A DNA stretch of 64,000 nucleotides from Arenimonas oryziterrae DSM 21050 = YC6267 (GTDB lineage Bacteria > Pseudomonadota > Gammaproteobacteria > Xanthomonadales > Xanthomonadaceae). Made by a program: the position numbers and the translations under genes. The first letter of the stretch is position 1. Each line of letters starts with the position of its first letter. Below, piece after piece: positions 18,834 through 29,705 of the stretch. The notes under the pieces are model-generated. The model ran no database searches, was not told where the DNA came from, and saw only the letters and a program-made list of their open reading frames with translations. The stretch is from positions 496,001-560,000 of the forward strand of contig NZ_ATVD01000001.1 of assembly GCF_000420545.1 (NCBI RefSeq), in the 5' to 3' direction.

Positions 18834-19129
18834 GAGGCGATCTCCAACAAATTAGTGAGCGCAGTGAATCGAAAAGTATAGCAAGGCTTCGGGTTTTTTA
18901 GAAGCCCCCGGGACCTGGGTCCCGGGAGCCCGGCATGGGGAGTGTGCCCATGCTCCGGCGACAAGCCGGTGTTTGCCCGGGGGCCCCGAGAGGCCTGACC
19001 AGACGCCCCGCGCTACTCCAGCGCAGGAACGGAACACCGGCTCACCCGCGCGCGAAGCCGCCGCACGAGTCGCCCTTTGTTGTGGCCCTGGCCGCGACGG
19101 AGACCGTCACGGGGACCACGCTTTGCGGC
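18834..19129 (-). promoter_or_regulatory. Gene-free 296-base region between secY and rpsM with strong inverted repeats
   Basis: No rpmJ or other gene was found. A very GC-rich palindrome (CCCGGGAC, CTGG, GTCCCGGG at about 18906-18925) and a second inverted pair (GGCTTC ... GAAGCC at about 18883-18904) lie in the rpsM-proximal half. On the minus strand TTCTAA and TATACT stand 17 bases apart about 50-80 bases before rpsM, a possible promoter for the alpha genes. The region could hold the S4-responsive leader known from E. coli, but no pseudoknot was established. Confidence 0.4.
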
Positions 19130-20497
19130 TTAACCCCGGGCGAGACCGCCGCGGGAGCCACCTTTCAAATTCGCCTTCTTCATCAGGCTCTCGTACTGAT
19201 GAGACATCAGGTGAGCCTGGACCTGGGCGGTGAAATCCATCACCACCACAACAACGATCAGCAGGGAGGTGCCGCCGAAGTAGAACGGAACCTTCAAGCC
19301 CGCGCGCAGGAACTCCGGCAGCAGGCAGACCAGCACCAGGTACAGGGCGCCGATCAGGGTCAGACGGGTCATAACCGCGTCGATGTATTCGCCGGTCGCC
19401 TTGCCCGGACGGATGCCCGGAATCAGCGCGCCCGACTTCTTCAGGTTCTCGGCCGTTTCCTGCGAGTTGAAGACCAGGGCGGTATAGAAGAACGCGAAGC
19501 CGATGATCATCACGGCGTACAGCAGCATGTGCAGCGGCTCGGCCGGGGCCAGCGCCTGCGACACGGTCTGCAGGGTGCGATACATCGTGCCCTGCCAGCC
19601 TTCGGCGGCATTGGCATTGGTGCTGAACCAGGTCGACAGCGTCGACGGGAACATGATCAGGCTCGAAGCGAAGATCGGCGGGATGACGCCGGCCATGTTC
19701 AGCTTCAGCGGAAGGTGCGAGCTCTGGTTCATGTAGCCCTGGCGACCGCCCTGGCGACGGGCGTAGTTCACCGTGATCTTGCGCAGTCCCCGCTCCATGT
19801 AAACCACGAAGTAGGTCACGCCAAGAATCAAAGCCAGGATGATGAACACGACGATCACGTCAATGTCGCCGTTGCTCACCTGAGTCAGCGTCGTATAGGC
19901 CGCCGACGGCAGGCTGGCGACGATGCCGGCGAAGATGATCAGCGAGACGCCGTTGCCGATGCCGCGCTCGGTGATCTGCTCACCCAGCCACATCAGGAAC
20001 ATCGTGCCGGTGGTCAGCGCGACGGTCGCGGTCAGGACGAAACCGATGCCCTGGTCGTAAGCCACGCCCTGCTTCTGCAGCGCAGTGGCGATGCCGAACG
20101 ACTGGACGACGGCGAGAACCACGGCGAAATAGCGCGAGTACTGCGTGAGCTTGCGACGGCCACTCTCGCCCTCGCTGCGCAGCGCCTTCCAGGGACCGTA
20201 AATCTGGCCCATCAACTGGATGATGATGGACGCGGAAATGTAGGGCACCACGTTCAGCGCGAACAGGCTGAAGCGGTGGAGGGCGCCACCGGAGAACATG
20301 TTGAACATGTCCACGATGGTGCCTTCCTGGGCCTTCATGACTTCAAGCAAGCGTTCCGGATTGATGCCCGGCACCGGGATGTAGCTGCCGATGCGATAGA
20401 CGATCAGTGCCAGCAGGACAAACGTCAGCCGTTGACGGAGCTCGGTATATTTGCCGAGCCCACCCAGGGCCTTTGCTGCGGAATTGGCTTGCGACAA
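19130..20497 (-). CDS. secY: Preprotein translocase subunit SecY
   Basis: 455 residues with the ten-helix pattern of the Sec channel. Motifs seen: [20 protein letters not shown], the plug region and QGIGFVLTA. SecY with SecE and SecG forms the inner-membrane pore for secreted and membrane proteins. The last gene of the spc operon, 4 bases after rplO. Confidence 0.97.
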   Translation of the reverse strand: MSQANSAAKALGGLGKYTELRQRLTFVLLALIVYRIGSYIPVPGINPERLLEVMKAQEGTIVDMFNMFSGGALHRFSLFALNVVPYISASIIIQLMGQIYGPWKALRSEGESGRRKLTQYSRYFAVVLAVVQSFGIATALQKQGVAYDQGIGFVLTATVALTTGTMFLMWLGEQITERGIGNGVSLIIFAGIVASLPSAAYTTLTQVSNGDIDVIVVFIILALILGVTYFVVYMERGLRKITVNYARRQGGRQGYMNQSSHLPLKLNMAGVIPPIFASSLIMFPSTLSTWFSTNANAAEGWQGTMYRTLQTVSQALAPAEPLHMLLYAVMIIGFAFFYTALVFNSQETAENLKKSGALIPGIRPGKATGEYIDAVMTRLTLIGALYLVLVCLLPEFLRAGLKVPFYFGGTSLLIVVVVVMDFTAQVQAHLMSHQYESLMKKANLKGGSRGGLARG

Positions 20498-20501
20498 GGT
20501 A

Positions 20502-20939
20502 TTACTCCGTCAGACTGCCGCCAGCGGCTTCGATCGCGGCCTTGGCGCCGGCCGTTGCGAGCACGCCCTTGAACACGAACTTCTTGGTCAGCTCGCCCTT
20601 CTTGACGATCTTGGCCTGCTTGGCGTTCGCCGGGACCAGCTTGGCGGCGCGCAGAACGGCGAAATCGATCTCGGACACGTCGAGCTTGTCGAGCTGGTAC
20701 AGCAGGACTTCGGCGGTGTCGTTCTTCAGCTTGGAGCGGAAGCCGACCTTCGGAAGACGCTTGTACATCGGCATCTGACCGCCTTCGAAGCCGGCCTTGA
20801 TCTTGCCCTTGCCCGAACGCGCGAACGAACCCTTGTGACCACGGCCAGCCGTCTTGCCGAGGCCGGAACCGATACCGCGACCGACGCGAACGCGGTCCTT
20901 GCGGGCGCCGGGAGCCGGCTTGAGAGTATTGAGTTTCAT
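20502..20939 (-). CDS. rplO: 50S ribosomal protein L15
   Basis: 145 residues. [37 protein letters not shown] is reduced here to its key marks: a basic Gly-rich N-terminus with [18 protein letters not shown], then [16 protein letters not shown]15 is a late-assembly large-subunit protein. It is followed almost directly by secY. Confidence 0.97.
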   Translation of the reverse strand: MKLNTLKPAPGARKDRVRVGRGIGSGLGKTAGRGHKGSFARSGKGKIKAGFEGGQMPMYKRLPKVGFRSKLKNDTAEVLLYQLDKLDVSEIDFAVLRAAKLVPANAKQAKIVKKGELTKKFVFKGVLATAGAKAAIEAAGGSLTE

Positions 20940-20959
20940 CTGTTATCTCCTCGGTGCGC

Positions 20960-21142
20960 TCAGGACTCGACGCGGACCAGGTAGTGCAGCTGGTTGATGA
21001 GGCCGCGAACCTGCGGGGAATCCTTCAGTTCACGCACATCGTTGATTTTGTTCAGGCCCAGAGCCTTCACCGACAGGCGATGACGGGCTTGGCAGCCGCG
21101 CAGACCCTTGACGAGGCGGACTTTGACGGTCTTATCAGCCAT
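20960..21142 (-). CDS. rpmD: 50S ribosomal protein L30
   Basis: 60 residues; [17 protein letters not shown] and the ending [14 protein letters not shown] fit bacterial L30. The start overlaps the end of rpsE by 8 bases, so the pair is translationally coupled. Confidence 0.95.
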   Translation of the reverse strand: MADKTVKVRLVKGLRGCQARHRLSVKALGLNKINDVRELKDSPQVRGLINQLHYLVRVES

Positions 21143-21656
21143 GGAAAATCTCCTCGACCTTCTTGCCGCGCTTGGCAGCGATGCGGGCCGGCGACTGCAT
21201 GGCCTCGAGGCCCTTGACGGTCGCGCGCACCAGGTTGATCGGGTTACGCGAGCCGACGGCCTTTGCCAGCACGTTCTTCACGCCGACGGCTTCGAGGACA
21301 GCGCGCATCGCGCCACCGGCGATGACGCCGGTACCTTCGGAAGCCGGCATCATGAAGACGCGGGCGGCGCCGTGGCCGGCCTTGACCGGATGCCACAGGG
21401 TGCCTTCGTTGAGGTCGACATTGACCATCGCCTTGCGGGCGTATTCCATCGACTTCTGGATGGCGACCGGGACTTCACGGGCCTTGCCATAACCGAAGCC
21501 AATCTTGCCGGCGCCGTCGCCCACCACCGTCAAAGCGGTGAAGGTGAACTGGCGGCCGCCCTTGACGGTCTTGGAGACGCGGTTGACCGCGACCAGCTTC
21601 TCGATGAAGCCGTCGTCGCTTTCGCCGCGATTGCGATCGCGTTCGTTGCTGCTCAT
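21135..21656 (-). CDS. rpsE: 30S ribosomal protein S5
   Basis: 173 residues. The double-stranded RNA-binding-like segment [28 protein letters not shown] and [16 protein letters not shown] are S5 signatures. S5 works in decoding fidelity with S4 and S12. The 141 bases between it and rplR form an unusually wide gap for this operon. Confidence 0.97.
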   Translation of the reverse strand: MSSNERDRNRGESDDGFIEKLVAVNRVSKTVKGGRQFTFTALTVVGDGAGKIGFGYGKAREVPVAIQKSMEYARKAMVNVDLNEGTLWHPVKAGHGAARVFMMPASEGTGVIAGGAMRAVLEAVGVKNVLAKAVGSRNPINLVRATVKGLEAMQSPARIAAKRGKKVEEIFHG

Positions 21657-21797
21657 ATGACGTTCCTAAGGTTTGTTTACTTACGGCTTTCGCCGCTTAT
21701 CGTTGTATGACACGGGTGGGACCGGAACGGCCCCTTTTCAATCCCGTGGCGTGCTGCGTGTAGCGTGAAGCGAGCCCCGGCAATCGCCAGGAAACTC

Positions 21798-22151
21798 TTA
21801 GAACTGCAGACCACCCTCGCGGGCGGCTTCGGCCAGGGCCTTGATGCGGCCGTGGTAGCGGTAACCCGAGCGATCGAAAGCGACCTTCTCGATACCGGCA
21901 GCGCGGGCGCGTTCGGCGATCAGCTGACCGACCTTTGCCGCGGCGTCCTTGTTCTTGTTGCCCTTGAGGCCGTCCGACACTTCCGACTGCAGGGTGGAGG
22001 CCGAAGCCAGCACCTTGGAGCCGTCGGCGGTGAACACCTGGGCGTAGATGTGCTGGCCGGAGCGCAGCACGGACAGACGCGCCACGCCCAGATCGCGGAT
22101 ATGCGAACGGGTGGTCTTGGCGCGACGGAGACGGGCGATGTTCTTTTCCAT
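21798..22151 (-). CDS. rplR: 50S ribosomal protein L18
   Basis: 117 residues from ATG 22151 (a longer in-frame start at 22184 would exceed the family length). [26 protein letters not shown] and the C-terminal [22 protein letters not shown] match L18, which binds 5S rRNA with L5 and L25. It follows rplF. Confidence 0.96.
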   Translation of the reverse strand: MEKNIARLRRAKTTRSHIRDLGVARLSVLRSGQHIYAQVFTADGSKVLASASTLQSEVSDGLKGNKNKDAAAKVGQLIAERARAAGIEKVAFDRSGYRYHGRIKALAEAAREGGLQF

Positions 22152-22184
22152 GGTTTTCTGCCTCGAGGAAGCTGAAGAGCCCAA

Positions 22185-22712
22185 TTAGGCCTTCTTGGCT
22201 TCCTTCATGATGATCTTTTCGCCGGAGTAACGAATGCCCTTGCCCTTGTACGGCTCAGGCTTGCGATACGCGCGGATCTTGGCGGCGACTTCGCCGACGA
22301 GCTGCTTGTCCGTACCCGAGACCAGAATTTCGGTCTGGGTCGGCGTCGCCAGCGTGATGCCTTCCGGCGCCACGTACACGGTCGGGTGGGAGAAGCCCAG
22401 GCTCAGACTCAGATCCTTGCCCTGCATCGCAGCACGGTAACCGACGCCGACCAGCTCGAGCTTGCGGCTGAAGCCTTCGGACACACCGGTGATCATGTTG
22501 GCGAGGATCGCGCGGACGGTGCCGGCCATCTTCATGTCGTCGAGATTCGCGGCGCCCAGCTGGACGACGCCGTTGTCGACGCTGAGGTCGACGCCGGCCG
22601 GCTTGGCCAGGGTCAGCGTGCCCTTCGGGCCCTTGACGGTCAGGATGCCGTTGGCGTCCTTGATCTCAACGCCCTTGGCGAGGTTGATTGGTTTCTTTGC
22701 AACGCGGGACAT
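22185..22712 (-). CDS. rplF: 50S ribosomal protein L6
   Basis: 175 residues. [16 protein letters not shown] at the start, [22 protein letters not shown] in the middle and the diagnostic [13 protein letters not shown] near the end identify L6, a protein near the factor-binding stalk base. Order rpsH-rplF-rplR is canonical for the spc operon. Confidence 0.97.
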   Translation of the reverse strand: MSRVAKKPINLAKGVEIKDANGILTVKGPKGTLTLAKPAGVDLSVDNGVVQLGAANLDDMKMAGTVRAILANMITGVSEGFSRKLELVGVGYRAAMQGKDLSLSLGFSHPTVYVAPEGITLATPTQTEILVSGTDKQLVGEVAAKIRAYRKPEPYKGKGIRYSGEKIIMKEAKKA

Positions 22713-22727
22713 GGATGCGTGCTCCTA

Positions 22728-23123
22728 TCAGGCCACGAGGCAGATGACTTCGCCGCCCACGCCCGCAGCGCGGGCCTGGCGATCGGTCATCAGACCCTGG
22801 GAGGTGGAGATGATGGCCACGCCGAGTCCGGCGAGGATCTTGGGCAGGTCGTCCTTGCCGCGATAGTTGCGCAGGCCCGAACGCGAGACGCGCTCGAGGC
22901 GCTCGATCACCGGACGGCCTTCGTAATACTTCAGCGCAATTTCGAGCTTGGCCTGTGCGCCCTCGCCCGTCTTGCGGATGTCGCCCACGTAGCCTTCGCT
23001 ACGCAGCAGCTCGGCGATCGCCAGCTTCAGTTTGGAAGCAGGCATGGAAACCTGCGGTTTGCCGACGGCGAGCGCATTCTTAATGCGCACCAGCATGTCG
23101 GCGATAGGATCAGTCATGCTCAT
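22728..23123 (-). CDS. rpsH: 30S ribosomal protein S8
   Basis: 131 residues starting [17 protein letters not shown]; the C-terminal [15 protein letters not shown]-type segment ([20 protein letters not shown]) is diagnostic. S8 binds the 16S central domain and in E. coli is the translational repressor of the spc operon. Confidence 0.97.
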   Translation of the reverse strand: MSMTDPIADMLVRIKNALAVGKPQVSMPASKLKLAIAELLRSEGYVGDIRKTGEGAQAKLEIALKYYEGRPVIERLERVSRSGLRNYRGKDDLPKILAGLGVAIISTSQGLMTDRQARAAGVGGEVICLVA

Positions 23124-23188
23124 GATTGCTTACCTGTAATTTAGGTTGGCAGCACCGATATCCGCGAATCCCTGAAGGGGATCGGCGG

Positions 23189-23494
23189 TTACCAGCTGGC
23201 CTTGCGGAGGCCGGGCACGTCGCCATTCATCGTGGCTTCGCGCAGCTTGTTACGGCCGAGGCCGAACTTGGCGTACACACCGCGCGAGCGGCCGGTGAGT
23301 GCGCAACGGTTGCGAACGCGGCTGGGCGACGAATCGCGCGGCAGCTTCTGCAGTTTTTCAGCGGCAGCGATCTTGTCCTCGTAGGACGCGGTCGTGCTGG
23401 AAATGGTCTTCTTCAGCTCGGCACGCTTGGTAGCGTGCTTGGCGACGAGCTTCTTCCGCTTGATATCGCGGTTCACCATCGAGGTCTTGGCCAT
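23189..23494 (-). CDS. rpsN: 30S ribosomal protein S14 (zinc-free type)
   Basis: 101 residues. [16 protein letters not shown] and the ending [25 protein letters not shown] identify S14. The length and lack of two CxxC pairs place it in the long zinc-independent class. S14 is a head protein of the small subunit. It lies between rplE and rpsH. Confidence 0.97.
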   Translation of the reverse strand: MAKTSMVNRDIKRKKLVAKHATKRAELKKTISSTTASYEDKIAAAEKLQKLPRDSSPSRVRNRCALTGRSRGVYAKFGLGRNKLREATMNGDVPGLRKASW

Positions 23495-23511
23495 GATCGT
23501 TATCCTGGATA

Positions 23512-24054
23512 TCAGTTGCGGAACGGGAAGTTGAACGCTTCGAGCAGAGCCTTCGCTTCGGCATCGGTCTTCGCCGTCGTCGTGATGGCGATATCCATAC
23601 CGCGCATCGCGTCAACCTGGTCGAAATCGATTTCCGGGAAGATGATCTGTTCCTTGACGCCCATGTTGTAGTTGCCGCGACCGTCGAACGAGCGGCCCGA
23701 CACACCACGGAAGTCGCGGACGCGCGGCAGCGAGATGCTGATCAGGCGGTCCAGGAATTCGTACATCTTGGCGCGGCGCAGGGTGACCTTGCAGCCGATC
23801 GGCCAGCCGTCACGGATCTTGAAGCTCGCCACCGAAACGCGCGCCTTGGTGGTCACCGGCTTCTGGCCGGCGATCTTGGCCATATCGGCCACGGCGTTTT
23901 CGAGGATCTTCTTGTTGCCCACCGCCTCGCCCACGCCCATGTTGAGCGAGATCTTGGTGATGCGCGGAACCTGCATGATGTTGTCGTAGCCGAACTTTTC
24001 CATCAGCTTCGGGACAACGGTTTCTTTGTAGATTTTTTCGAGACGGGTGCTCAT
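23512..24054 (-). CDS. rplE: 50S ribosomal protein L5
   Basis: 180 residues from ATG 24054, with GAGGA 8 bases upstream; a GTG three bases earlier is less likely. Motifs include [37 protein letters not shown] and [21 protein letters not shown]5 binds 5S rRNA and touches P-site tRNA. Confidence 0.97.
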   Translation of the reverse strand: MSTRLEKIYKETVVPKLMEKFGYDNIMQVPRITKISLNMGVGEAVGNKKILENAVADMAKIAGQKPVTTKARVSVASFKIRDGWPIGCKVTLRRAKMYEFLDRLISISLPRVRDFRGVSGRSFDGRGNYNMGVKEQIIFPEIDFDQVDAMRGMDIAITTTAKTDAEAKALLEAFNFPFRN

Positions 24055-24065
24055 CACATCATTCC

Positions 24066-24380
24066 TCAGGCGTCGATCGCCTCACCGCTCGAGCGGAACA
24101 CACGCACTTTGCGTCCATCCTCGAGCACCTTGAAACCAACGCGTTCACCCTTGCCGGAGCCGGTGTTGAACAGCATGACGTTGGAGATATGGATCGGCGC
24201 CTCACGCTCGACGATGCCGCCAGCCTGACCGGCCTGCGGATTCGCCTTGGTGTGACGCTTGATGATGTTGATGTTCTGCACGACGACCTTGTCGCCGGCA
24301 ACACGAACAACTTCACCCTTCTTGCCTTTGTCGGCACCGGTGATCACGATCACCTGGTCGCCCTTGCGGATACGGTTCAT
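24066..24380 (-). CDS. rplX: 50S ribosomal protein L24
   Basis: 104 residues. The KOW motif [21 protein letters not shown] at the N-terminus and [14 protein letters not shown] define L24, an assembly initiator of the 50S subunit at the tunnel exit. Confidence 0.97.
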   Translation of the reverse strand: MNRIRKGDQVIVITGADKGKKGEVVRVAGDKVVVQNINIIKRHTKANPQAGQAGGIVEREAPIHISNVMLFNTGSGKGERVGFKVLEDGRKVRVFRSSGEAIDA

Positions 24381-24395
24381 AGTTTTTTCCTTCGC

Positions 24396-24764
24396 TCAGA
24401 GCACTTCGGGTGCGAGCGAGACGATCTTCATGAACTTCTCGGAGCGCAGCTCACGGGTAACGGGCCCGAAGATGCGGGTGCCGATCGGCTCCTGCTTGTT
24501 GTTGAGCAACACGGCAGCGTTGCCATCGAAACGGATCAGCGAACCATCGGCACGGCGCACGCCCGAACGGGTGCGGACAACGACGGCGTCGTAGACCTCG
24601 CCCTTCTTGACCTTGCCGCGCGGGATCGCATCCTTGACGGTCACCTTGATGATGTCGCCAATGTGCGCGTAACGACGCTTGGAGCCGCCGAGCACCTTGA
24701 TGCACATCATTTCCTTGGCGCCGGAATTGTCAGCGGCGTCGAGGTAGCTCTGTACCTGGATCAT
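24396..24764 (-). CDS. rplN: 50S ribosomal protein L14
   Basis: 122 residues. [31 protein letters not shown] and [11 protein letters not shown] are family signatures. L14 contacts the small subunit and is the binding site of the silencing factor RsfS. It is the first gene of the spc operon in E. coli order. Confidence 0.97.
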   Translation of the reverse strand: MIQVQSYLDAADNSGAKEMMCIKVLGGSKRRYAHIGDIIKVTVKDAIPRGKVKKGEVYDAVVVRTRSGVRRADGSLIRFDGNAAVLLNNKQEPIGTRIFGPVTRELRSEKFMKIVSLAPEVL

Positions 24765-24776
24765 GGTCGGGACTCC

Positions 24777-25040
24777 TTACTTACCAGCGCGGGTGATGAC
24801 TTCCACCACGCGCCAGTTCTTGGTCTTGGACAACGGGCGGCATTCGGTCACGCGGACGACATCGCCTTCGTTGCAGGCATTGTCTTCGTCGTGGGCGTGC
24901 AGCTTGGTCGAGCGGCGCAGGTACTTGCCGTACAGCGCGTGCTTGACCTGGCGCTCCACGAGCACGGTCACCGTCTTGTTCATCTTGTTGCTGACAACGC
25001 GGCCTTCGACCGTGCGCAGCTGGGTTTCGTTCTGGGTCAT
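24777..25040 (-). CDS. rpsQ: 30S ribosomal protein S17
   Basis: 87 residues. [37 protein letters not shown] and [15 protein letters not shown] are S17 marks. It is a primary 16S rRNA-binding protein and the last gene of the S10 operon. Confidence 0.96.
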   Translation of the reverse strand: MTQNETQLRTVEGRVVSNKMNKTVTVLVERQVKHALYGKYLRRSTKLHAHDEDNACNEGDVVRVTECRPLSKTKNWRVVEVITRAGK

Positions 25041-25049
25041 GGCTCGCCC

Positions 25050-25235
25050 TTACTTCTTCGCGGTCAACAGGGTGTTGACGCGAGCGATCTCGCGGCGAAC
25101 CCGGTTGATGTCATGGGTCTTGGCCAGCTGGCCCGTCGCCTTCTGCATGCGGAGCGAAAACTGCTCCTTGTGCAGATCCAACAGGTGGGCCTGGAGATCG
25201 GCCGCCGACTTCTGACGCAGTTCTTTAAGTTCCAT
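25050..25235 (-). CDS. rpmC: 50S ribosomal protein L29
   Basis: 61 residues. [19 protein letters not shown] and RRIARVNT-type ending ([12 protein letters not shown]) fit L29, which sits beside the tunnel exit near L23. The start base is shared with the last base of rplP (1-base overlap). Confidence 0.95.
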   Translation of the reverse strand: MELKELRQKSAADLQAHLLDLHKEQFSLRMQKATGQLAKTHDINRVRREIARVNTLLTAKK

Positions 25236-25648
25236 TAGCGCACCGTCCGGACCACGAAGGTGGTCTTCACAGAGAGCTTGGCGGCGGCAAGGCGGAACGC
25301 TTCGCGCGCCGTCTCTTCCGGAATGCCCTCGATTTCATAAAGCATGCGACCCGGCTGGATCGGAGCCACCCAATATTCCACGTTGCCCTTACCGGCGCCC
25401 ATTCGGACTTCGATCGGCTTCTTCGTGATCGGCTTGTCGGGGAACACGCGGATCCACAGCTTGCCGCCACGCTTCACATAGCGGCTGACGGTGCGGCGAG
25501 CCGCCTCGATCTGACGCGCGGTGAGCTGACCGTGCTGGGTAGCTTTCAGGCCGTACTGGCCGAAGCTCACTGCAGCGGCGCTCCAGCTCAGGCCATCATT
25601 GCGGCCCTTGAATACCTTGCGGTACTTGGTTCGTTTCGGTTGCAACAT
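25235..25648 (-). CDS. rplP: 50S ribosomal protein L16
   Basis: 137 residues. [19 protein letters not shown] at the start, [29 protein letters not shown], and the Arg in [16 protein letters not shown] (position where E. coli Arg81 is hydroxylated) are present. L16 contacts A-site tRNA. Confidence 0.97.
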   Translation of the reverse strand: MLQPKRTKYRKVFKGRNDGLSWSAAAVSFGQYGLKATQHGQLTARQIEAARRTVSRYVKRGGKLWIRVFPDKPITKKPIEVRMGAGKGNVEYWVAPIQPGRMLYEIEGIPEETAREAFRLAAAKLSVKTTFVVRTVR

Positions 25649-25654
25649 GTTGGC

Positions 25655-26356
25655 TTACCTCGGGTCGCGGGCCGGACGGGCCGGACGCTCGTTGCGCTCT
25701 TCGGGCTTTTCCTGGCCTACCTGGGAGAAGTCGAAGACTTCGCCTTTGTAGATCCAGGTCTTGACGCCGATGATGCCGTAGGTGGTCAGGGCCTCAGCGA
25801 AGCCGTAGTCGATGTCGGCGCGGAGGGTATGCAGAGGCACGCGGCCTTCGCGGTACCACTCCGAGCGGGCGATCTCGGCGCCATTGAGGCGGCCGGCGAC
25901 GTTGACCTTGATGCCGAGGGCACCGAGGCGCATCGAGTTGCCGACGGCGCGCTTCATCGCGCGGCGGAACATGATGCGACGCTCGAGCTGCTGGGCGATC
26001 GACTCGGCCACCAGCTGCGCGTCGAGCTCGGGCTTGCGGACCTCCGCGACGTTGATGTGCGCCGGAACGCCCATCAGATCGGAGACTTCCTTCTTCAGCT
26101 TCTCGATGTCCTCGCCACGCTTGCCGATCACGACGCCCGGCCGGGCGGAGTGAATCGTCACGCGCGCCGTGTTGGACGGACGCTCGATCAGGATCTTGGA
26201 GATGCCCGCCTGGGCCAGCTTCTTGCGCAGCATCTCGCGGACCTTGAGGTCGGCAGCGAGGTACTGGGCGTACTGGCGCTTATTGGCGAACCACTTGGAG
26301 TTCCAGTCCTTGGCGATGCCAAGGCGGATACCGGTCGGGTGTACTTTGTGACCCAT
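25655..26356 (-). CDS. rpsC: 30S ribosomal protein S3
   Basis: 233 residues. [14 protein letters not shown], the KH-domain GxxG in [13 protein letters not shown] and the C-terminal [15 protein letters not shown] are diagnostic. S3 forms part of the mRNA entry tunnel. The charged C-terminal tail rich in Arg/Pro/Glu ([15 protein letters not shown]) is typical of proteobacterial forms. Confidence 0.97.
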   Translation of the reverse strand: MGHKVHPTGIRLGIAKDWNSKWFANKRQYAQYLAADLKVREMLRKKLAQAGISKILIERPSNTARVTIHSARPGVVIGKRGEDIEKLKKEVSDLMGVPAHINVAEVRKPELDAQLVAESIAQQLERRIMFRRAMKRAVGNSMRLGALGIKVNVAGRLNGAEIARSEWYREGRVPLHTLRADIDYGFAEALTTYGIIGVKTWIYKGEVFDFSQVGQEKPEERNERPARPARDPR

Positions 26357-26367
26357 AGTCCTAGTCC

Positions 26368-26709
26368 TTAGCCTTTCTTGCCAGAGCCCACCACCACAGT
26401 GATGTGGCTGGTGCGCTTGAAGATTTGCGTGCCGCGGCCCTTGGCGCGGGCCATGAAGCGCTTCAGGATCGGGCCTTCGTCGACGGTGATACCGACGACC
26501 TTGAGCTCGTCCACGTCGGCGCCGTTGTTGTTCTCGGCGTTGGAGGTGGCGGAGTACACGATCTTGTAGATGATGTGCGCCGCTTTCTTGTCGCTGAACT
26601 TCAGCAGGTTGAGCGCGCGGGCGACCGGCAGGCCACGCACCTGGTCGGCGACCAGGCGGGCTTTCTGCGGCGAAGTACGCACCGAGCGGAGGATGGCTTT
26701 AGCTTCCAT
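26368..26709 (-). CDS. rplV: 50S ribosomal protein L22
   Basis: 113 residues. [26 protein letters not shown] and the hairpin segment [22 protein letters not shown] are L22 features; the hairpin lines the nascent-peptide tunnel, a macrolide-resistance site in other bacteria. Confidence 0.97.
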   Translation of the reverse strand: MEAKAILRSVRTSPQKARLVADQVRGLPVARALNLLKFSDKKAAHIIYKIVYSATSNAENNNGADVDELKVVGITVDEGPILKRFMARAKGRGTQIFKRTSHITVVVGSGKKG

Positions 26710-26720
26710 GGTCCGATTCC

Positions 26721-26993
26721 TTACTTGCCGCCGGCTTTCTTGTCGCCACCGTGACTTTTGAAAGTCCGGGTGACGGCAAATTCGCCGAGCTTGTGGCCGA
26801 CCATATTCTCGTTCACGAGAACGGGGATATGGACCTTGCCGTTGTGGATGGCGATGGTGATACCCACCATTTCCGGAAGGATCATGGAGCGGCGCGACCA
26901 GGTCTTGATCGGCTTCTTGCTGCCCTGGGCGGCCTCCACCTTCTTGATGAGGTGGTGGTCGACGAACGGACCTTTCTTAAGTGAACGTGCCAT
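26721..26993 (-). CDS. rpsS: 30S ribosomal protein S19
   Basis: 90 residues. [42 protein letters not shown] and [12 protein letters not shown] identify S19, a head protein paired with S13. Confidence 0.97.
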   Translation of the reverse strand: MARSLKKGPFVDHHLIKKVEAAQGSKKPIKTWSRRSMILPEMVGITIAIHNGKVHIPVLVNENMVGHKLGEFAVTRTFKSHGGDKKAGGK

Positions 26994-26999
26994 GACCTA

Positions 27000-27827
27000 T
27001 CAACCCCTGCGATCGCGCACGATGAACTTCTGCGTGCGTTTGTTGTGGCGAGTCTTGTAACCCTTGGCCGGCGTGCCCCACGGCGAAACCGGGTGCGGAT
27101 TGCCCTGGCCAGCCTTGGCTTCACCACCGCCGTGCGGGTGATCCACCGGGTTCATCGCGGCGCCGCGGACGGTCGGCTTGATACCGCGCCAGCGCTTGGC
27201 GCCGGCCTTGCCGAGCTTCTCGAGGTTGTGCTCGACGTTGCCGACTTCGCCAATGCTTGCGTTGCAGTCGACCGGAACCTTGCGCATTTCGCCGGAGCGG
27301 AGACGTAGGGTCGCGTAGCCGGCATCGCGAGCGATCAGCTGGGCGCCAGCACCGGCCGCACGGGCCAGCTGCGCACCCTTGCCGGGCTTCATTTCGATGC
27401 AATGCACGGTCGAACCGATCGGCATGTTGCGCAGCGGCAGGGTGTTACCGACCTTGATCGGCGCGTCCTTGCCAGCGATCACCTGATCGCCCTGGGCCAG
27501 GCCCTTGGGAGCGATGATGTAGCGGCGCTCGCCGTCGGCATAGCACAGCAACGCGATGTGCGCGGTGCGGTTCGGGTCATATTCGATGCGCTCGACGCGC
27601 GCCGGAATGCCTTCCTTGTCACGCTTGAAGTCGATCAGGCGATAAGCCTGCTTGTGACCACCACCGATATGACGGGTGGTGATGCGACCGTGGTTGTTAC
27701 GACCGCCGGTCTTGGGTTTTTTCTCGACGAGCGATTCCAGCGGGCCGCCCTTGTGCAGGCCGGCGGTGGAAACGCGCACCATGGCGCGGCGGCCAGGCGA
27801 AGTCGGTTTGAAAGTCATCAGTGCCAT
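27000..27827 (-). CDS. rplB: 50S ribosomal protein L2
   Basis: 275 residues. [27 protein letters not shown] and [17 protein letters not shown] contain the conserved His residue near the peptidyl-transferase centre. L2 is needed for subunit joining and tRNA binding. Confidence 0.97.
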   Translation of the reverse strand: MALMTFKPTSPGRRAMVRVSTAGLHKGGPLESLVEKKPKTGGRNNHGRITTRHIGGGHKQAYRLIDFKRDKEGIPARVERIEYDPNRTAHIALLCYADGERRYIIAPKGLAQGDQVIAGKDAPIKVGNTLPLRNMPIGSTVHCIEMKPGKGAQLARAAGAGAQLIARDAGYATLRLRSGEMRKVPVDCNASIGEVGNVEHNLEKLGKAGAKRWRGIKPTVRGAAMNPVDHPHGGGEAKAGQGNPHPVSPWGTPAKGYKTRHNKRTQKFIVRDRRG

Positions 27828-27837
27828 GGGTCGTACC

Positions 27838-28131
27838 TTAGGCCTTGGCCGTCACGTCGATCGTCTGGCCTTCGGCCAGCCGAACGTATGCTTTACGCCA
27901 GTCGCCACGACGGCCAGCGCGGAAACGGAAGGTCTTGCTCTTACCCTTCACGTTCAACACGTTGACCGACTCGACCTTGACGTTGAACAACGACTCAACG
28001 GCGGACTTGATGTCGCCCTTGGTCGCTTCCTTCGCCACTTCGAAGACGTACTGGTTGATTTCCTGAATCCGGGCGGTCTTTTCAGACACGCGCGGGGCGC
28101 GGATCACGTTGAGAAGTTTCACGTTGCTCAT
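27838..28131 (-). CDS. rplW: 50S ribosomal protein L23
   Basis: 97 residues from ATG 28131, which overlaps the rplD stop as ATGA and has AGGAG 8 bases upstream; a GTG at 28140 is also in frame. [15 protein letters not shown] and [16 protein letters not shown] are L23 features. L23 at the tunnel exit is the docking site for trigger factor and SRP. Confidence 0.95.
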   Translation of the reverse strand: MSNVKLLNVIRAPRVSEKTARIQEINQYVFEVAKEATKGDIKSAVESLFNVKVESVNVLNVKGKSKTFRFRAGRRGDWRKAYVRLAEGQTIDVTAKA

Positions 28132-28733
28132 GCCAGCCACTCCTCGACTTTCTTGACCGCATCGGCGGTCATGACCACGTGTTCTGCACCGACCAGGGCT
28201 GCCGGGTCGATACCCTGCACGTCGCGAACCTGCACATACGGAATGTTGCGGGCAGCGAGATACAGAGCGTCGGAACCATTTTCGGTAACGATGAGCGGAC
28301 GCATCGACAGGCCCATCTCGGTCAGCTTGCTGACGAGAACCTTGGTCTTGCCTTCGGCGACGTCGAATTCCTCGACGACCGAGAGGCGGCCCTGGCGGTT
28401 GAGCTCGGAGAGGATCGCGCAGAGGGCGCCGCGGTACATCTTGCGGTTGACCTTCTGGGCGAAGCTGCGCGGACCGGCGGCAAACGTAACGCCACCACCG
28501 ATGAAGATCGGGGCGCGATAGTCACCGTGACGTGCGCCGCCACCCTTCTGCTTCTTGAATTTTTTGGTCGTGCCCGAGACTTCCGAGCGCGTCAGCTGAG
28601 CCTTGGTGCCCGAACGGCCGGCGTTGCGGAAAGCAACGACCACCTGGTGCACGAGATCCCGGCTGAATTCGCGGTCGAAGACGCTATCGGAGACCGACAG
28701 CTTCTTCCCGCTTCCAATGACGGCGAGTTCCAT
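28128..28733 (-). CDS. rplD: 50S ribosomal protein L4
   Basis: 201 residues. [44 protein letters not shown], shortened here to its marks [20 protein letters not shown] and [11 protein letters not shown], is the L4 extended loop region entering the tunnel. In E. coli L4 also represses the S10 operon by leader attenuation and translational control; the leader upstream of rpsJ has a candidate structure. Confidence 0.97.
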   Translation of the reverse strand: MELAVIGSGKKLSVSDSVFDREFSRDLVHQVVVAFRNAGRSGTKAQLTRSEVSGTTKKFKKQKGGGARHGDYRAPIFIGGGVTFAAGPRSFAQKVNRKMYRGALCAILSELNRQGRLSVVEEFDVAEGKTKVLVSKLTEMGLSMRPLIVTENGSDALYLAARNIPYVQVRDVQGIDPAALVGAEHVVMTADAVKKVEEWLA

Positions 28734-28744
28734 GTGTTAACTCC

Positions 28745-29383
28745 TCAACCCTTGGTGCCAGGACGAACGACGACGTTGCCGCCCGGCGCACCCGGCACAG
28801 CGCCCTTGATGGCGATCAGGCCGCGCTCGGCGTCCACTTTGACCACTTCAAGGTTCTGCGTACTCTGATTCACGGCGCCCATGTGGCCCGACATCTTCTT
28901 GCCCGGGAACACGCGGCCCGGCGTCTGGCGCTGGCCGATGGAGCCCGGCGAACGATGCGACAGCGAGTTACCGTGCGTGGCATCGCCCATCTTGAAGTTC
29001 CAGCGCTTGATCGTGCCCTGGAAGCCCTTGCCCTTCGTGACGCCCTGCACGTCGACGATCTGGCCGACAGTGAAGATGTCCGCCTTGATCTCGGCGCCGA
29101 CGACGAAGTTGCCAAGATCCTTGGCATCGACGCGGAACTCCCACAGACCACGACCGGCTTCGACCTTGGCCTTGGCGTAGTGGCCGGCCAGCGGCTTGCT
29201 GACCAGCACGGCGCGCTTGGCACCGGCAGTCACCTGCACGGCGCTATAGCCGTCGGTTTCAGCAGTCTTGATTTGGGTAATGCGATTGGGGCTTGCTTCG
29301 ATCAGCGTCACCGGGACGGAACGACCGTCATCGGTGAAGACTCGACTCATGCCGGCCTTGCGGCCAATGATTCCGATAGTCAT
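28745..29383 (-). CDS. rplC: 50S ribosomal protein L3
   Basis: 212 residues from ATG 29383 (GAGG 8 bases upstream; a GTG at 29392 overlaps that site). [31 protein letters not shown] and the Gln in [17 protein letters not shown] (the PrmB methylation site in E. coli) are present. L3 is an assembly initiator at the peptidyl-transferase entrance. Confidence 0.96.
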   Translation of the reverse strand: MTIGIIGRKAGMSRVFTDDGRSVPVTLIEASPNRITQIKTAETDGYSAVQVTAGAKRAVLVSKPLAGHYAKAKVEAGRGLWEFRVDAKDLGNFVVGAEIKADIFTVGQIVDVQGVTKGKGFQGTIKRWNFKMGDATHGNSLSHRSPGSIGQRQTPGRVFPGKKMSGHMGAVNQSTQNLEVVKVDAERGLIAIKGAVPGAPGGNVVVRPGTKG

Positions 29384-29393
29384 GTCCGTCACC

Positions 29394-29705
29394 TCAGGTC
29401 AGCTTGATCTGGACATCGACGCCGGCCGCCAACTCAAGCTTCATGAGGGCGTCAACGGTCTTGTCGTTGGGATCGACGATGTCGAGTACACGCTTGTGGG
29501 TGCGGGTCTCGTACTGGTCGCGAGCGTCTTTGTCGACGTGCGGCGACACCAGGACGGTGTAGCGTTCGATCTTGGTGGGAAGCGGAATCGGGCCGCGCAC
29601 CTGCGCGCCGGTCCGCTTGGCCGTTTCGACGATTTCGCTAGCCGAACGATCGATCAGACGATGATCGTAGGCCTTCAGCCGAATTCGGATTTTTTGATCC
29701 GCCAT
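29394..29705 (-). CDS. rpsJ: 30S ribosomal protein S10 (NusE)
   Basis: 103 residues. [40 protein letters not shown], abbreviated to YDHRLID and [13 protein letters not shown], is diagnostic. S10 is a 30S head protein and, as NusE, joins NusB and NusG in transcription antitermination. GAAAGGAT lies before the start. It is the first gene of the S10 operon and follows tuf directly. Confidence 0.97.
   Translation of the reverse strand: MADQKIRIRLKAYDHRLIDRSASEIVETAKRTGAQVRGPIPLPTKIERYTVLVSPHVDKDARDQYETRTHKRVLDIVDPNDKTVDALMKLELAAGVDVQIKLT

Noticed and set aside
18834-19129. Possible rpmJ (L36) gene
   Set aside because: Minus-strand frames were read for the L36 pattern (MKVR..., CxxC, K/R-rich tail); none was found.
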